The notes below the pieces were generated by a model, which worked only from the letters and a program-made list of their open reading frames with translations, did no database searches and was not told the origin of the DNA. Positions 1 through 6,676 of a stretch of 10,757 nt of DNA are shown one piece after another (the stretch's first letter is position 1; each line of letters begins with the position of its first letter). The stretch is from an uncultured Aquincola sp. (lineage in GTDB: Bacteria > Pseudomonadota > Gammaproteobacteria > Burkholderiales > Burkholderiaceae): assembly GCA_937883885.1 (NCBI GenBank), contig CAKZXL010000774.1, positions 1-10,757 of the forward strand, given 5' to 3'. The position numbers and the translations under genes are program-made.

Positions 1-1
1 C

Positions 2-1666
2 CGCGGCGCTGCGTTGAGCGAAGAACCCGGCGCACCGCAGCGCCAAGGCGCCGTCGGCGGCGGCACGCCGTTCGGCCGGGTGGACGGGCGGGTGATGTCG
101 CTGATCCGCCAGCTGACCACGCAGCGCGGCCGCGCCGCAGCGGGCGCCGCAAGCCCGTGGCAGGACGGCGCCGCGGCCGCCTACGGCCCTGTCGGCCCCG
201 GCACCGGCGCCGGCGCCGGGGCCAGTTCGGGATTCGGGCCTTCTGGCGATGGCCCGCTGCCCAACCTGATCTACGCCCACCGCGACGAGCTGCGCCAGGC
301 GGCCACCGGCCGGCTCGACCACATGGTGATCGACGTGGTCGGCAGCCTGTTCGAGCAGATCCTTTCGGACCCCAAGGTGCCGCCGCAGATGGCGCGCCAG
401 ATCGCACGGCTGCAGTTGCCGGTGCTGCGGGTGGCGCTGGGCGACCCCAGCTTCTTCTCGTCGCGCCGCCATCCGGTGCGCCGCTTCGTCAACCGCATCG
501 CGTCGCTGGCCTGCGCCTTCGAAGACTTCGGCAGCGGGCCGGGCCAGCAGTTCATCGGTCAGGTGCGGGCGCTGGTGCAGGAGATCGTCGACGGCGACTT
601 CGACCAGATGGAGGTGTACGAGCAGAAGCTCGGCGCCCTGGAAGGCTTCATCGCCGCGCAGGCCCGCGACGAAGTGCGCGAGCAGGGCAGCAACGCGCCC
701 CAGATGGTCGAGGCCAAGGAGCAGGACCTGCGGGTGCAGCAGCAGTACCTGCGGCAGCTGCAGGCCGCGCTGGCACCGGTGGAGATGCCGGCCTTTCTGC
801 GCAGCTTCCTGGCGCAGGTGTGGAGCCAGGCGCTGGTGCTGGCCGCCCGGCGCGGTGGCGAGGCGGGCGAACTCTCGCAGCGCCTGAGGCGCGCGGCACG
901 CGACGTGGTGATGAGCGTGCAGCCCAAGGGCACGCCGGCCGACCGCAAGACCTTCCTGATGTCGCTGCCGCAGCTGATGAAGGACCTGAACCACGGCCTG
1001 GCCATCATCGGCTGGCCCGATGCGGCGCAGAAGGCCTTTTTCTCCGAGCTGCTGCCCGCCCATGCCGAATCGCTGAAAGGCCAGTCGCTGCGGCCGCTGG
1101 ACTTCAACCTGATGGTCAAGCAGCTGGACGCGGTGTTCGCGATGCCGCTGCCGCGCGTGGCCGAAGGCGGCACGCTGCCGGTGCTCAAGGACGCGGTGGA
1201 CCAGGTGCACTTCAGCGACGATGAAGCGGCGCAGATCGGCCTGGTGAAGGAAGAGTCGGTCAACTGGCAGCGCCAGGTGGACATCGACCTCAACCTCGAG
1301 CCCGAGCTGAGCGCGGTGGACATCCAGCTCGACGGCCTGCCGCCGCCCGAGCCGGTGGAGCCCAGCCGCGGTGCCTCGCTGGCCGACCATGTGCAGCTGG
1401 GCTTTGCCTACCAGATGCTGGTGGACGAGCAGTGGCAGAAGGTCAAGCTCAACTACGTGAGCCCGGGCCGTGCCTTCTTCGTCTTCACCAGCGGCAGCAA
1501 GCACCAGAAGACGGTGTCGCTGACCTCGCGCATGCTGCACCGCCTGTGCGAGGCGGGGCGCTTCCGCGCGTTCGAGAACGCATTCCTGATCGAGCGGGCC
1601 ACCGCCCGCGCGCGCAAGCAGCTGGCGGCCCTGCGGCCTTCAGGCGCCGCGCCCGCCAGGCACTAG
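2..1666 (+). CDS. DUF1631 family protein, 5'-truncated by the window edge
   Basis: The frame is open to the left edge with no stop. The first possible start is a TTG at 14 with no ribosome binding site, so I treat this as the last 550 or so residues of a longer protein; full-length members of the family usually run to 700-800 residues. The visible part begins with a short helix, then a Gly/Ala/Pro-rich linker (about nt 160-260), then a long mostly helical region. It ends with a compact basic/aromatic C-terminal segment (about nt 1395-1605) containing WQKVKLNYVSPGRAFFVFTS and the HQKTVSLTSRMLHRL stretch. That segment resembles the conserved C-terminus of DUF1631 (PF07793), whose small beta domain looks somewhat PilZ-like. 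No enzymatic motif is visible. Some family members are labelled thymidine phosphorylase in databases, which nothing here supports. Its TAG stop overlaps the stop of the convergent pdxA-like gene. The family call is fairly sure; the function is unknown. Confidence 0.85.
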   Translation, partial: RGAALSEEPGAPQRQGAVGGGTPFGRVDGRVMSLIRQLTTQRGRAAAGAASPWQDGAAAAYGPVGPGTGAGAGASSGFGPSGDGPLPNLIYAHRDELRQAATGRLDHMVIDVVGSLFEQILSDPKVPPQMARQIARLQLPVLRVALGDPSFFSSRRHPVRRFVNRIASLACAFEDFGSGPGQQFIGQVRALVQEIVDGDFDQMEVYEQKLGALEGFIAAQARDEVREQGSNAPQMVEAKEQDLRVQQQYLRQLQAALAPVEMPAFLRSFLAQVWSQALVLAARRGGEAGELSQRLRRAARDVVMSVQPKGTPADRKTFLMSLPQLMKDLNHGLAIIGWPDAAQKAFFSELLPAHAESLKGQSLRPLDFNLMVKQLDAVFAMPLPRVAEGGTLPVLKDAVDQVHFSDDEAAQIGLVKEESVNWQRQVDIDLNLEPELSAVDIQLDGLPPPEPVEPSRGASLADHVQLGFAYQMLVDEQWQKVKLNYVSPGRAFFVFTSGSKHQKTVSLTSRMLHRLCEAGRFRAFENAFLIERATARARKQLAALRPSGAAPARH

Positions 1667-2688
1667 GCGCCTGCGCCGCTGAGCTGGCGCGCCATGCGCG
1701 CCGCCGTCACCAGGCTGGCCGGGTCGGCCAGGCCCTGGCCGGCGATGTCGAAGGCGGTGCCGTGGTCGGGGCTGGTGCGCACGAACGGCAGGCCCAGCGT
1801 CACGTTCACGCCCTCTTCCACGCCCAGGTACTTCACCGGGATCAGGCCATGGTCGTGCGTCATCGCCACCACCAGGTCGAAGGCGCCGCGGCGCGCGCGC
1901 ATGAACACCGTGTCGGGCGGAAACGGGCCTTGCGCATCGATGCCTTCGGCCCTCGCCGCCTCGATCGCGGGGCCGATGTAGCGCAGCTCTTCATCGCCGA
2001 ACAAGCCCCCCTCGCCCGCATGCGGATTGAGCCCGGCCACCGCGATGCGCGGCCGCGGCTGGCCCCAGCGCGCCGCGGCCCGGTGGGCGATGCGCAGCGT
2101 GGACAGCACCGCGTCATGGTCCAGCAGCTCCAGCGCCCGCCGCAGCGATACATGGATGGTGACCAGCACCACCTTGAGCTCGGGGTTGGCCAGCATCATG
2201 CGCACCGGCGGCAGCGCGCCGTCGGGGCCGGCCGCCAGTGACTGCAGCATCTCGGTATGGCCCGGGAACTTCACGCCCGCGGCGCTCAAGGCTTCCTTGT
2301 GGATGGGCGCGGTGACGATGGCCCGGCCCTCGCCGGCCTGCACCAGGCGCACGGCCTGCGTGATCCAGCGCGCCGCGGCCGCGCCGGCCCGGCCATCGAT
2401 GCGGCCCCAGGGCAAGTCGGCCAGGCCCGCGTCTTCGCCGCCGGACAGCAGGGGCAGTGCGCCCGGCGGGCAGGCGGCCAGGTCACCCGGCGCATCCAGC
2501 AGCGCGATAGGGGCGGCCTGGCCCAACGCACGCAGGCCGCGACGCAGCACGCCGGCATCGCCCACCACCACTGCGTCGGGCAACTCGCCCCGCAGCCAGG
2601 CGCCGGCCACGATCTCGGGGCCGATGCCGCAAGGGTCACCGAGTGTGACCAACAGGGGCGGCTGATGGGGTGTGTTTGTCGGGGCCAT
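1663..2688 (-). CDS. pdxA: PdxA-family 4-phosphohydroxy-threonine dehydrogenase, PdxA2-like signature
   Basis: Encodes 341 residues, against 329 for E. coli PdxA. PdxA oxidises 4-phosphohydroxy-L-threonine with NAD+ in pyridoxal 5'-phosphate synthesis; it is a cytoplasmic metal-dependent enzyme. Visible motifs are LGDPCGIGPE at 16-25, TAPIHKEAL at 126-134, FPGHTEML at 141-148, metal-ligand histidines H179 (TIHV), H223 (NPHAGE) and H278 (THDHG), and TSPDHGTAFD at 305-314. The catalytic set looks complete. Two motifs differ from classical proteobacterial PdxA: HDHGLIPVKYLG replaces the usual HDQGLPVLKY, and PIHKEALSAAG replaces the PVHKGxINxAG type. Both resemble PdxA2 and related enzymes that act on four-carbon phosphorylated acids. 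The neighbours are also not the usual surA/rsmA set. The gene may therefore be the only pdxA of this organism or a catabolic paralogue. The ATG at 2688 is the natural start, giving the short leader before LLVTLGDP. No strong ribosome binding site is visible. The family is certain; the exact substrate is less so. Confidence 0.93.
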   Translation of the reverse strand: MAPTNTPHQPPLLVTLGDPCGIGPEIVAGAWLRGELPDAVVVGDAGVLRRGLRALGQAAPIALLDAPGDLAACPPGALPLLSGGEDAGLADLPWGRIDGRAGAAAARWITQAVRLVQAGEGRAIVTAPIHKEALSAAGVKFPGHTEMLQSLAAGPDGALPPVRMMLANPELKVVLVTIHVSLRRALELLDHDAVLSTLRIAHRAAARWGQPRPRIAVAGLNPHAGEGGLFGDEELRYIGPAIEAARAEGIDAQGPFPPDTVFMRARRGAFDLVVAMTHDHGLIPVKYLGVEEGVNVTLGLPFVRTSPDHGTAFDIAGQGLADPASLVTAARMARQLSGAGA

Positions 2689-2710
2689 GGCCCATTTTCA
2701 GCCCGGTGGC

Positions 2711-2740
2711 GCTGATACGCCTGCTGACGCCTGCATCAGC
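2711..2740. repeat. Nested inverted and direct repeat upstream of pdxA
   Basis: A 6-bp perfect inverted repeat, GCTGAT at 2711-2716 and ATCAGC at 2735-2740, encloses two identical copies of ACGCCTGC (2717-2724 and 2727-2734) separated by TG. It lies 23-52 bp upstream of the pdxA-like start and about 116 bp upstream of the beta-barrel gene start, inside the 167-bp divergent intergenic region (2689-2855). The layout could be a dimeric regulator site or a weak hairpin in the pdxA leader. I could not assign confident -35/-10 boxes for either gene in this region, and I see no small gene in it. Confidence 0.4.
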
Positions 2741-2838
2741 TGCTCACCGGTGGCGCAACAACATTTCACGCAAAGCCGGGCACCTTCTTCACGCGCTCCT
2801 TCCAACATGGTTCCACGCTGGCATCCGCCGGCCCTGTT

Positions 2839-2845
2839 GAGAGGA
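2839..2845 (+). promoter_or_regulatory. Ribosome binding site of the beta-barrel gene
   Basis: GAGAGGA lies 10 nt before the ATG at 2856. It is one of the few good Shine-Dalgarno sequences in the window. It supports the 2856 start, which is also followed directly by a signal peptide, over the longer upstream frames that cross this region. Confidence 0.6.
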
Positions 2846-2855
2846 CACAAAACAC

Positions 2856-3389
2856 ATGACGAACTCGAAGACCCGCACCCGCGCTGCCGTTGCTGCTGCC
2901 CTGCTGGCCGCCAGCGCCCTGCCCGCCATGGCCGAAGGCCTGTACGTGGGTGGCTCCATCGCCAAGCCCGACTGGCGTGGCGACAACATCAACGGCGTGT
3001 CAGGCGACTCTTCCGGCACCGGCCTGAAGCTGTACGGCGGCTACCAGTTCAACCCCAACTTCGCGCTGGAAGGCAGTGCCTTCCGCCTGGGCAAGCTGAG
3101 CGGCAACGGCGGCGATGCCAAGGCCAACGGCGTGGCGCTGGACGCCGTGGGCATGCTGCCCTTTGCCACCGACTGGACGGCCCTCGCCAAGCTGGGCGTG
3201 GCGAGCGTGAAGACCAGCGCCAACGGCGACAGCGACCGCAGCACCATCCCGAAGTTCGGCCTGGGCGTGCAGTACAACCTGTCCAAGACCATGGCCATCC
3301 GCGGCGAATGGGAACGCTACCGCCTGGACGCCTTCGACCAGAAGAGCAACACCGACCAGTACTCGATCGGCCTGAACGTGTCGTTCTAA
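2856..3389 (+). CDS. Small outer-membrane beta-barrel protein (OmpA-like/OMP_b-brl type)
   Basis: Encodes 177 residues. The N-terminus is a clear Sec signal peptide: basic residues (K5, R7, R9), an Ala/Leu-rich core at 10-22 and an AMA cleavage site after residue 26. That leaves a mature protein of about 151 residues. The mature part alternates short amphipathic stretches with Gly/Asn/Asp/Ser-rich loops (GLYVGGSI, LKLYGGYQFNPNFALEGSAF, FGLGVQYNL, YSIGLNVSF). It ends in Phe, as expected for the beta-signal read by the BAM complex. Length and pattern fit an eight-stranded barrel of the OMP_b-brl family. There is no peptidoglycan-binding OmpA C-terminal domain. It stands alone, divergent from the pdxA-like gene and convergent with nif3, and has its own ribosome binding site. 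Function is unknown; small barrels of this type may be structural, lipid-modifying or adhesive. Confidence 0.88.
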   Translation: MTNSKTRTRAAVAAALLAASALPAMAEGLYVGGSIAKPDWRGDNINGVSGDSSGTGLKLYGGYQFNPNFALEGSAFRLGKLSGNGGDAKANGVALDAVGMLPFATDWTALAKLGVASVKTSANGDSDRSTIPKFGLGVQYNLSKTMAIRGEWERYRLDAFDQKSNTDQYSIGLNVSF

Positions 3390-3391
3390 GT

Positions 3392-3458
3392 CCCGCCGGG
3401 CCGCCCCAAGGGACTGAGCGCCCCTCGGGGGCCGCGAGCGGCGCGGGCTCGGGGTTGC
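3392..3458. repeat. Hairpin-rich intergenic element, possible bidirectional terminator
   Basis: The 71 bp between the convergent beta-barrel and nif3 stop codons is almost entirely G/C runs in self-complementary blocks. One 5-bp stem, GCCCC at 3420-3424 with GGGGC at 3428-3432, has a TCG loop. A second stem, GCCG at 3431-3434 with CGGC at 3439-3442, has a CGAG loop. There is also a CCCC/GGGG-rich flank (3403-3413 and 3450-3454). No T-run follows either stem, so a classical intrinsic terminator is not shown. The style, a CCCCAAGGGACTGAGC block followed by C-run, G-run and GCGAGCGGCG, resembles repeats I associate with gene ends in Burkholderiales such as Rubrivivax and Leptothrix. Only one copy is present here. 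Confidence 0.45.
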
Positions 3459-3460
3459 CT

Positions 3461-4210
3461 CTAAGCTGGATTTTCGATCTCGATGAACCTGTGTTGCAGG
3501 CCATAGGTCTGCGCCAGGTGCTCGGCCACCGCGGGCGCGCCATAGCGCTCGGTGGCATGGTGGCCGCAGGCCAAGAAGGCCACGCCCGTCTCGCGGGCCA
3601 GATGCGCCTGCGGCTCCGAGATTTCGCCGGTGATGAAGGCATCCGCCCCCGCGGCGATGGCCGATTCGAAGTAGCCCTGTGCGCCGCCGGTGCACCAGGC
3701 CACGCGCTGCAGCGGCCGGCCGTCGCCGGGCAACAGCACCGGCGCACGACCCAGGGCCGCCTCCACGCGCAGGGCCAGCGCCTGCGCACTGTCCAGCCCC
3801 TTGGCCTGGCCGATGAAGCCCAGGTCTTGCTCGCCAAAGCGTGCATCGGCCACCAGGCCCAGCTGCAAACCCAGCTGCGCGTTGTTGCCCAGCTCGGCAT
3901 GCGCATCCAGCGGCAGGTGGTAGGCGAACAGGTTGATGTCGTGCGCCATCAACAGCTGCACCCGGGCCTTCAGCCAGCCGGTCAGCCGGCCGTCCTGCCC
4001 GCGCCAGAACAGGCCGTGGTGCACCAGGATCGTGTCGGCGCCATCGGCGATGGCCGCCTCGATCAGCGCCCGGCTGGCGGTGACACCGGAGACGATGCGG
4101 CGCACCTGCGCACCGCCCTCGACCTGCAGACCGTTCGGCCCATAATCCTTCAAGCGGTCCACGGCCAGCAAACGGCCCAAGTAGGCTTCGACCTCGTTGC
4201 GCTGGACCAT
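3461..4210 (-). CDS. Nif3-like dinuclear metal-centre protein (YbgI family)
   Basis: Encodes 249 residues, close to E. coli YbgI (247). The Nif3/YbgI family forms hexameric rings with a two-metal site; the physiological reaction is not firmly established, though GTP cyclohydrolase I type 2 is a common database label. The metal-ligand pattern is complete: H64-H65 (LVHHGLFW), D102 (AYHLPLDAH), H218 (GHHATE) and E221. The NGLQVEG motif at 26-32 and ITGEISEPQ at 193-201 are also typical. I chose the ATG at 4210 because an AGGAAGG-type ribosome binding site lies 6 nt upstream and the family begins with a short helix like VQRNEVEAYLGRLL. An upstream frame reaching 4366 would add 52 unrelated residues antisense to the protease gene. 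The gene is divergent from the protease with 22 bp between start codons. This position next to the protease and tat genes is common in Betaproteobacteria. Confidence 0.93.
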   Translation of the reverse strand: MVQRNEVEAYLGRLLAVDRLKDYGPNGLQVEGGAQVRRIVSGVTASRALIEAAIADGADTILVHHGLFWRGQDGRLTGWLKARVQLLMAHDINLFAYHLPLDAHAELGNNAQLGLQLGLVADARFGEQDLGFIGQAKGLDSAQALALRVEAALGRAPVLLPGDGRPLQRVAWCTGGAQGYFESAIAAGADAFITGEISEPQAHLARETGVAFLACGHHATERYGAPAVAEHLAQTYGLQHRFIEIENPA

Positions 4211-4216
4211 TCCTCG

Positions 4217-4227
4217 CCTTCCTTCCT
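4217..4227 (-). promoter_or_regulatory. Ribosome binding site fixing the nif3 start
   Basis: Read on the minus strand this is AGGAAGGAAGG, ending 6 nt before the ATG at 4210. It sits wholly inside the 22-bp gap between the divergent nif3 and protease start codons. It decides the nif3 start in favour of 4210 over an in-frame ATG at 4234 and longer alternatives. Confidence 0.7.
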
Positions 4228-4232
4228 GTTGC

Positions 4233-5399
4233 ATGCGTAGAACCTGGCTCATTTTCTCGCAGGCGGTCACGGTCGCCCTGGCCGTGCTGTTCGTGGTGGC
4301 CACGCTCAAGCCCGACTGGCTGTCGCGCCGCGCCGGCCAGACGCTGCTGCCCGAGATCGTCTCCATCGTCAGCGCGCCGGTGGCTTCGTCGTTGCCGGCC
4401 AGCGCCGCGATGGCGGGCTATAGCACCGCGGCGCGCAAGGCCTCGCCTTCGGTGGTCAGCGTCACCGCGATGCGGGCGCCGCAGCGCAACCCGCATGCGG
4501 AAGACCCCTGGTTCCGCTTCTTCTTCCGCGAAGGCAATGGCCCGCAGCAGCAGGAGCCGCAGCGCGGCCTGGGCTCGGGCGTCATCGTCTCGCCCGAAGG
4601 CTACCTGCTGACCAACAACCACGTGATCGACGGCGCCAGCGAGATCGAGGTGCAGCTGGTCGATGGCCGCCAGGCCTCGGCCCAGGTCATCGGCGCCGAC
4701 CCCGAGACCGACGTGGCGGTGCTCAAGATCTCGCTCGACCGGCTGCCGGCCATCACCTTCGGGCAATCCGAAGAGCTGCAGGTGGGCGACATCGTGCTGG
4801 CCATCGGCAACCCGTTCGCGGTGGGGCAGACGGTCACCTCCGGCATCGTCAGCGCGCTGGGCCGCAGCCGGCTGGGCATCAACACCTTCGAGAACTTCAT
4901 CCAGACCGATGCGGCCATCAACCCCGGCAATTCGGGCGGCGCGCTGGTGGACGTGAACGGCAACCTGGTGGGCATCAACACCGCCATCTTCTCGCGCAGC
5001 GGCGGCAGCCTGGGCATCGGCTTCGCCATCCCGGCGGACTCGGCCCGGCAGGTGATGGAAAGCCTGATCCGCGACGGCAGCGTCACCCGCGGCTGGATCG
5101 GGGTGGAGCCGCGCGACCTGACGCCCGAGATCGCCGAGACCTTCCAGTTGCCCGTCAGCCAGGGCGTGCTGATCACCGGCGTGCTGCAGGACGGCCCGGC
5201 CAGCCAGGGCGGCATCCGCCCCGGCGACGTGGTGACCAGCGTGGCCGGCCATGCCGTGACCAACACCCAGCAGCTGCTGGGTGCGGTGGCGGCCTTGAAG
5301 CCCGACACCCGCGTGACCATCGGCCTGCAGCGCGGCAAGCAGGCGGTGGAAGCCAGCGTGAAGGTGGCGCAGCGGCCGCGGGCGCAGCCGGCGCGCTGA
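4233..5399 (+). CDS. Membrane-anchored trypsin-like serine protease with one PDZ domain (DegS/DegQ/HtrA-like, S1C)
   Basis: Encodes 388 residues. An uncleaved-looking N-terminal membrane anchor (about 5-24, LIFSQAVTVALAVLFVVATL) is followed by a low-complexity linker. A trypsin-like domain (about 65-285) follows, with the catalytic triad H130 (TNNHVIDGA), D160 (ETDVAVLKI) and S234 (NPGNSGGAL). A single PDZ domain (about 287-378) begins GWIGVEPRDLTPEI. One PDZ plus an anchor is the DegS/AlgW plan rather than the two-PDZ DegP plan, so the enzyme is probably periplasmic but tethered. In E. coli DegS cuts the anti-sigma factor RseA; whether this protein does so cannot be told here. I prefer the ATG at 4233, just before RRTWLIF, over the in-frame ATG at 4197, because the latter adds a non-family extension overlapping nif3. 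No ribosome binding site is visible before 4233. It is convergent with tatC, 6 bp apart. Confidence 0.93.
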   Translation: MRRTWLIFSQAVTVALAVLFVVATLKPDWLSRRAGQTLLPEIVSIVSAPVASSLPASAAMAGYSTAARKASPSVVSVTAMRAPQRNPHAEDPWFRFFFREGNGPQQQEPQRGLGSGVIVSPEGYLLTNNHVIDGASEIEVQLVDGRQASAQVIGADPETDVAVLKISLDRLPAITFGQSEELQVGDIVLAIGNPFAVGQTVTSGIVSALGRSRLGINTFENFIQTDAAINPGNSGGALVDVNGNLVGINTAIFSRSGGSLGIGFAIPADSARQVMESLIRDGSVTRGWIGVEPRDLTPEIAETFQLPVSQGVLITGVLQDGPASQGGIRPGDVVTSVAGHAVTNTQQLLGAVAALKPDTRVTIGLQRGKQAVEASVKVAQRPRAQPAR

Positions 5400-5405
5400 C
5401 CCGCG

Positions 5406-6197
5406 TCATCCCGCGGTGGTGTTGCTTTCCGCCTCGCTGTCAGGCGCCTGCGTGTGCTTGATGAACAGCTGCGCGGCCCAGATGCCCAGCTCGTAGAGCA
5501 GGCACATCGGCACCGCCAGCGCCAGCTGCGACACCACGTCGGGCGGCGTGATCACCGCGGCGATGATGAAGGCCAGCACGATGAAGTAGCCGCGGAAGGA
5601 CTTGAGCTTCTCGATGCTGACCAGCCCCATGCGCGCCAGCACGATGACCACGATGGGCACCTCGAACGCAGCGCCGAAGGCGATGAACATCGTCAGCACG
5701 AAGCTGAGGTAGGCCTCGATGTCAGGTGCGGCGGTGATGCTCTTGGGTGCAAAGCTCTGGATGAACTTGAACACCTGGCCGAACACGAAGAAGTAGCAGA
5801 ACGCCACCCCCACGAAGAACAGCAGCGTGCTGGACACCACCAGCGGCAGCACCAGCTTCTTCTCGTGCGAGTACAGGCCCGGCGCCACGAAGGCCCACAC
5901 CTGCCACAGCACCACCGGCAAGGCGATCAGGAAGGCCGCCATCAGCGTGATCTTGAGCGGCACCACGAAGGGCGAGATCACGTTGGTGGCGATCAGCGTG
6001 GCGCCGGCCGGCAGCGTGTGCACCAGCGGCGCGGCCAGCAGGTCGTACAAGCCGCCCGGTCCGGGCCACACGCACAACACGCCGAACACCACGCCCACGG
6101 CGATCAGCGCCCGGATCAGGCGGTCGCGCAGCTCGACCAGATGCGAAACGAAGGGCTGCTCGGTACCTTCGAGTTCGTCTTTCTCCTGGGTGCTCAT
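5406..6197 (-). CDS. tatC: Twin-arginine translocase subunit TatC
   Basis: Encodes 263 residues. TatC is the multispanning receptor of the twin-arginine translocase; with TatB it binds RR signal peptides of folded proteins and recruits TatA. The cytoplasmic N-terminus carries [10 protein letters not shown] (18-27) with the signal-binding glutamate E22. Six hydrophobic segments follow. The loop [12 protein letters not shown] (103-114) carries the second conserved glutamate, E112, matching E. coli E103. The C-terminal spans contain ITPPD and LYELGIW, typical of the family. The start ATG at 6197 overlaps the tatB stop as ATGA. No independent ribosome binding site is seen, so tatC is probably translated by coupling to tatB. 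A frame reaching 6311 would only add residues inside tatB. The stop lies 6 bp from the stop of the convergent protease gene. Confidence 0.97.
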   Translation of the reverse strand: MSTQEKDELEGTEQPFVSHLVELRDRLIRALIAVGVVFGVLCVWPGPGGLYDLLAAPLVHTLPAGATLIATNVISPFVVPLKITLMAAFLIALPVVLWQVWAFVAPGLYSHEKKLVLPLVVSSTLLFFVGVAFCYFFVFGQVFKFIQSFAPKSITAAPDIEAYLSFVLTMFIAFGAAFEVPIVVIVLARMGLVSIEKLKSFRGYFIVLAFIIAAVITPPDVVSQLALAVPMCLLYELGIWAAQLFIKHTQAPDSEAESNTTAG

Positions 6198-6676
6198 GAC
6201 CAGCGTTTCGGCCGGTGACGGGCCACCCGTGCGGCGCCCGACTGCGCCTTGGTGCGGATGCCAGCCTGCTGCTTGTACCAGTGCGGAATGGCGCCCCGCT
6301 TGAGGCGCCACTTCTTGCCCGGGTGCCGGTACTCGGGCACCGGGGTGCTGAGCGAATCGGTGCCCACCGCAGGCGCCAGACCGGCCGTGGCCGCATCGTC
6401 CCAGTCGCGCTGCAGGTCGGTGGTGTGCTGGTTGAACTCGCTGTGCACCGTCTGCTCGACGTTGCGCGCCGCGTCCTCGAACTGCGTCTTCATCTTCTTC
6501 AGCTCATCGAGTTCGATGGAGCGGTTGACCTCGGCCTTGACCTCCGCCACGTAACGCTGCGCCTTGCCCACGAAGTGGCCCACCGTGCGGGCCACCTTGG
6601 GCAGGCGTTCGGGGCCGATGACGATGAGCGCCACCGCCCCGATCAGCGCGATCTTGTCGAAACCGAAATCGATCAT
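6194..6676 (-). CDS. tatB: Twin-arginine translocase subunit TatB
   Basis: Encodes 160 residues. TatB forms the signal-peptide receptor with TatC. Residues 1-20 give the short periplasmic start and membrane helix ([18 protein letters not shown]), followed by the hinge [13 protein letters not shown] (21-33), the hallmark of TatB as opposed to TatA. A long charged amphipathic helix, likely coiled, covers about 36-80. The basic tail ending [12 protein letters not shown] is typical of Burkholderiales TatB. The ATG at 6676 is the only sensible start, because the protein must begin at MIDFGFDK. There is no real Shine-Dalgarno sequence before it. The region directly upstream is instead a 14-bp tandem repeat that creates a chain of tiny ORFs ending at this start, described separately. 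The 3' end overlaps tatC by 4 bp. Confidence 0.96.
   Translation of the reverse strand: MIDFGFDKIALIGAVALIVIGPERLPKVARTVGHFVGKAQRYVAEVKAEVNRSIELDELKKMKTQFEDAARNVEQTVHSEFNQHTTDLQRDWDDAATAGLAPAVGTDSLSTPVPEYRHPGKKWRLKRGAIPHWYKQQAGIRTKAQSGAARVARHRPKRWS

Noticed and set aside
14..16. TTG as the start codon of the DUF1631 gene
   Set aside because: There is no ribosome binding site, the frame is open to the window edge, and the product would lack roughly the first third of a normal family member.
160..260. Gly/Ala-rich repeat tract in the DUF1631 gene as a mobile or tandem repeat element
   Set aside because: There is no consistent unit length; it is a low-complexity linker in a GC-rich coding sequence.
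157..1224. A 355-codon Arg/Ala/Gly-rich frame inside the DUF1631 gene
   Set aside because: It is an out-of-frame shadow of the DUF1631 coding region with extreme composition.
4197..4232. Upstream ATG at 4197 as the protease start
   Set aside because: It would overlap the nif3 start and ribosome binding site and add MRWTIPRLPSCC, which is not seen before the membrane anchor in this family as I know it.
2672..4240. A 522-codon open frame on the plus strand across the beta-barrel and nif3 genes
   Set aside because: It overlaps the clearly better beta-barrel gene in another frame and is antisense to nif3. No recognisable domain is present.
3000..5252. A 750-codon open frame on the minus strand
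   Set aside because: It runs antisense through the protease gene, out of frame through nif3 and into the beta-barrel gene. Its composition (Ala/Gly/Arg/His-rich, no motifs) is that of a GC-rich shadow frame.
5400..5416. Hairpin between the protease and tatC stops (CCGCG at 5401-5405, CGCGG at 5412-5416) as a bidirectional terminator
   Set aside because: It is only a 5-bp stem with no T-run on either strand, and it extends into the tatC coding end; such stems are common by chance at this GC content.
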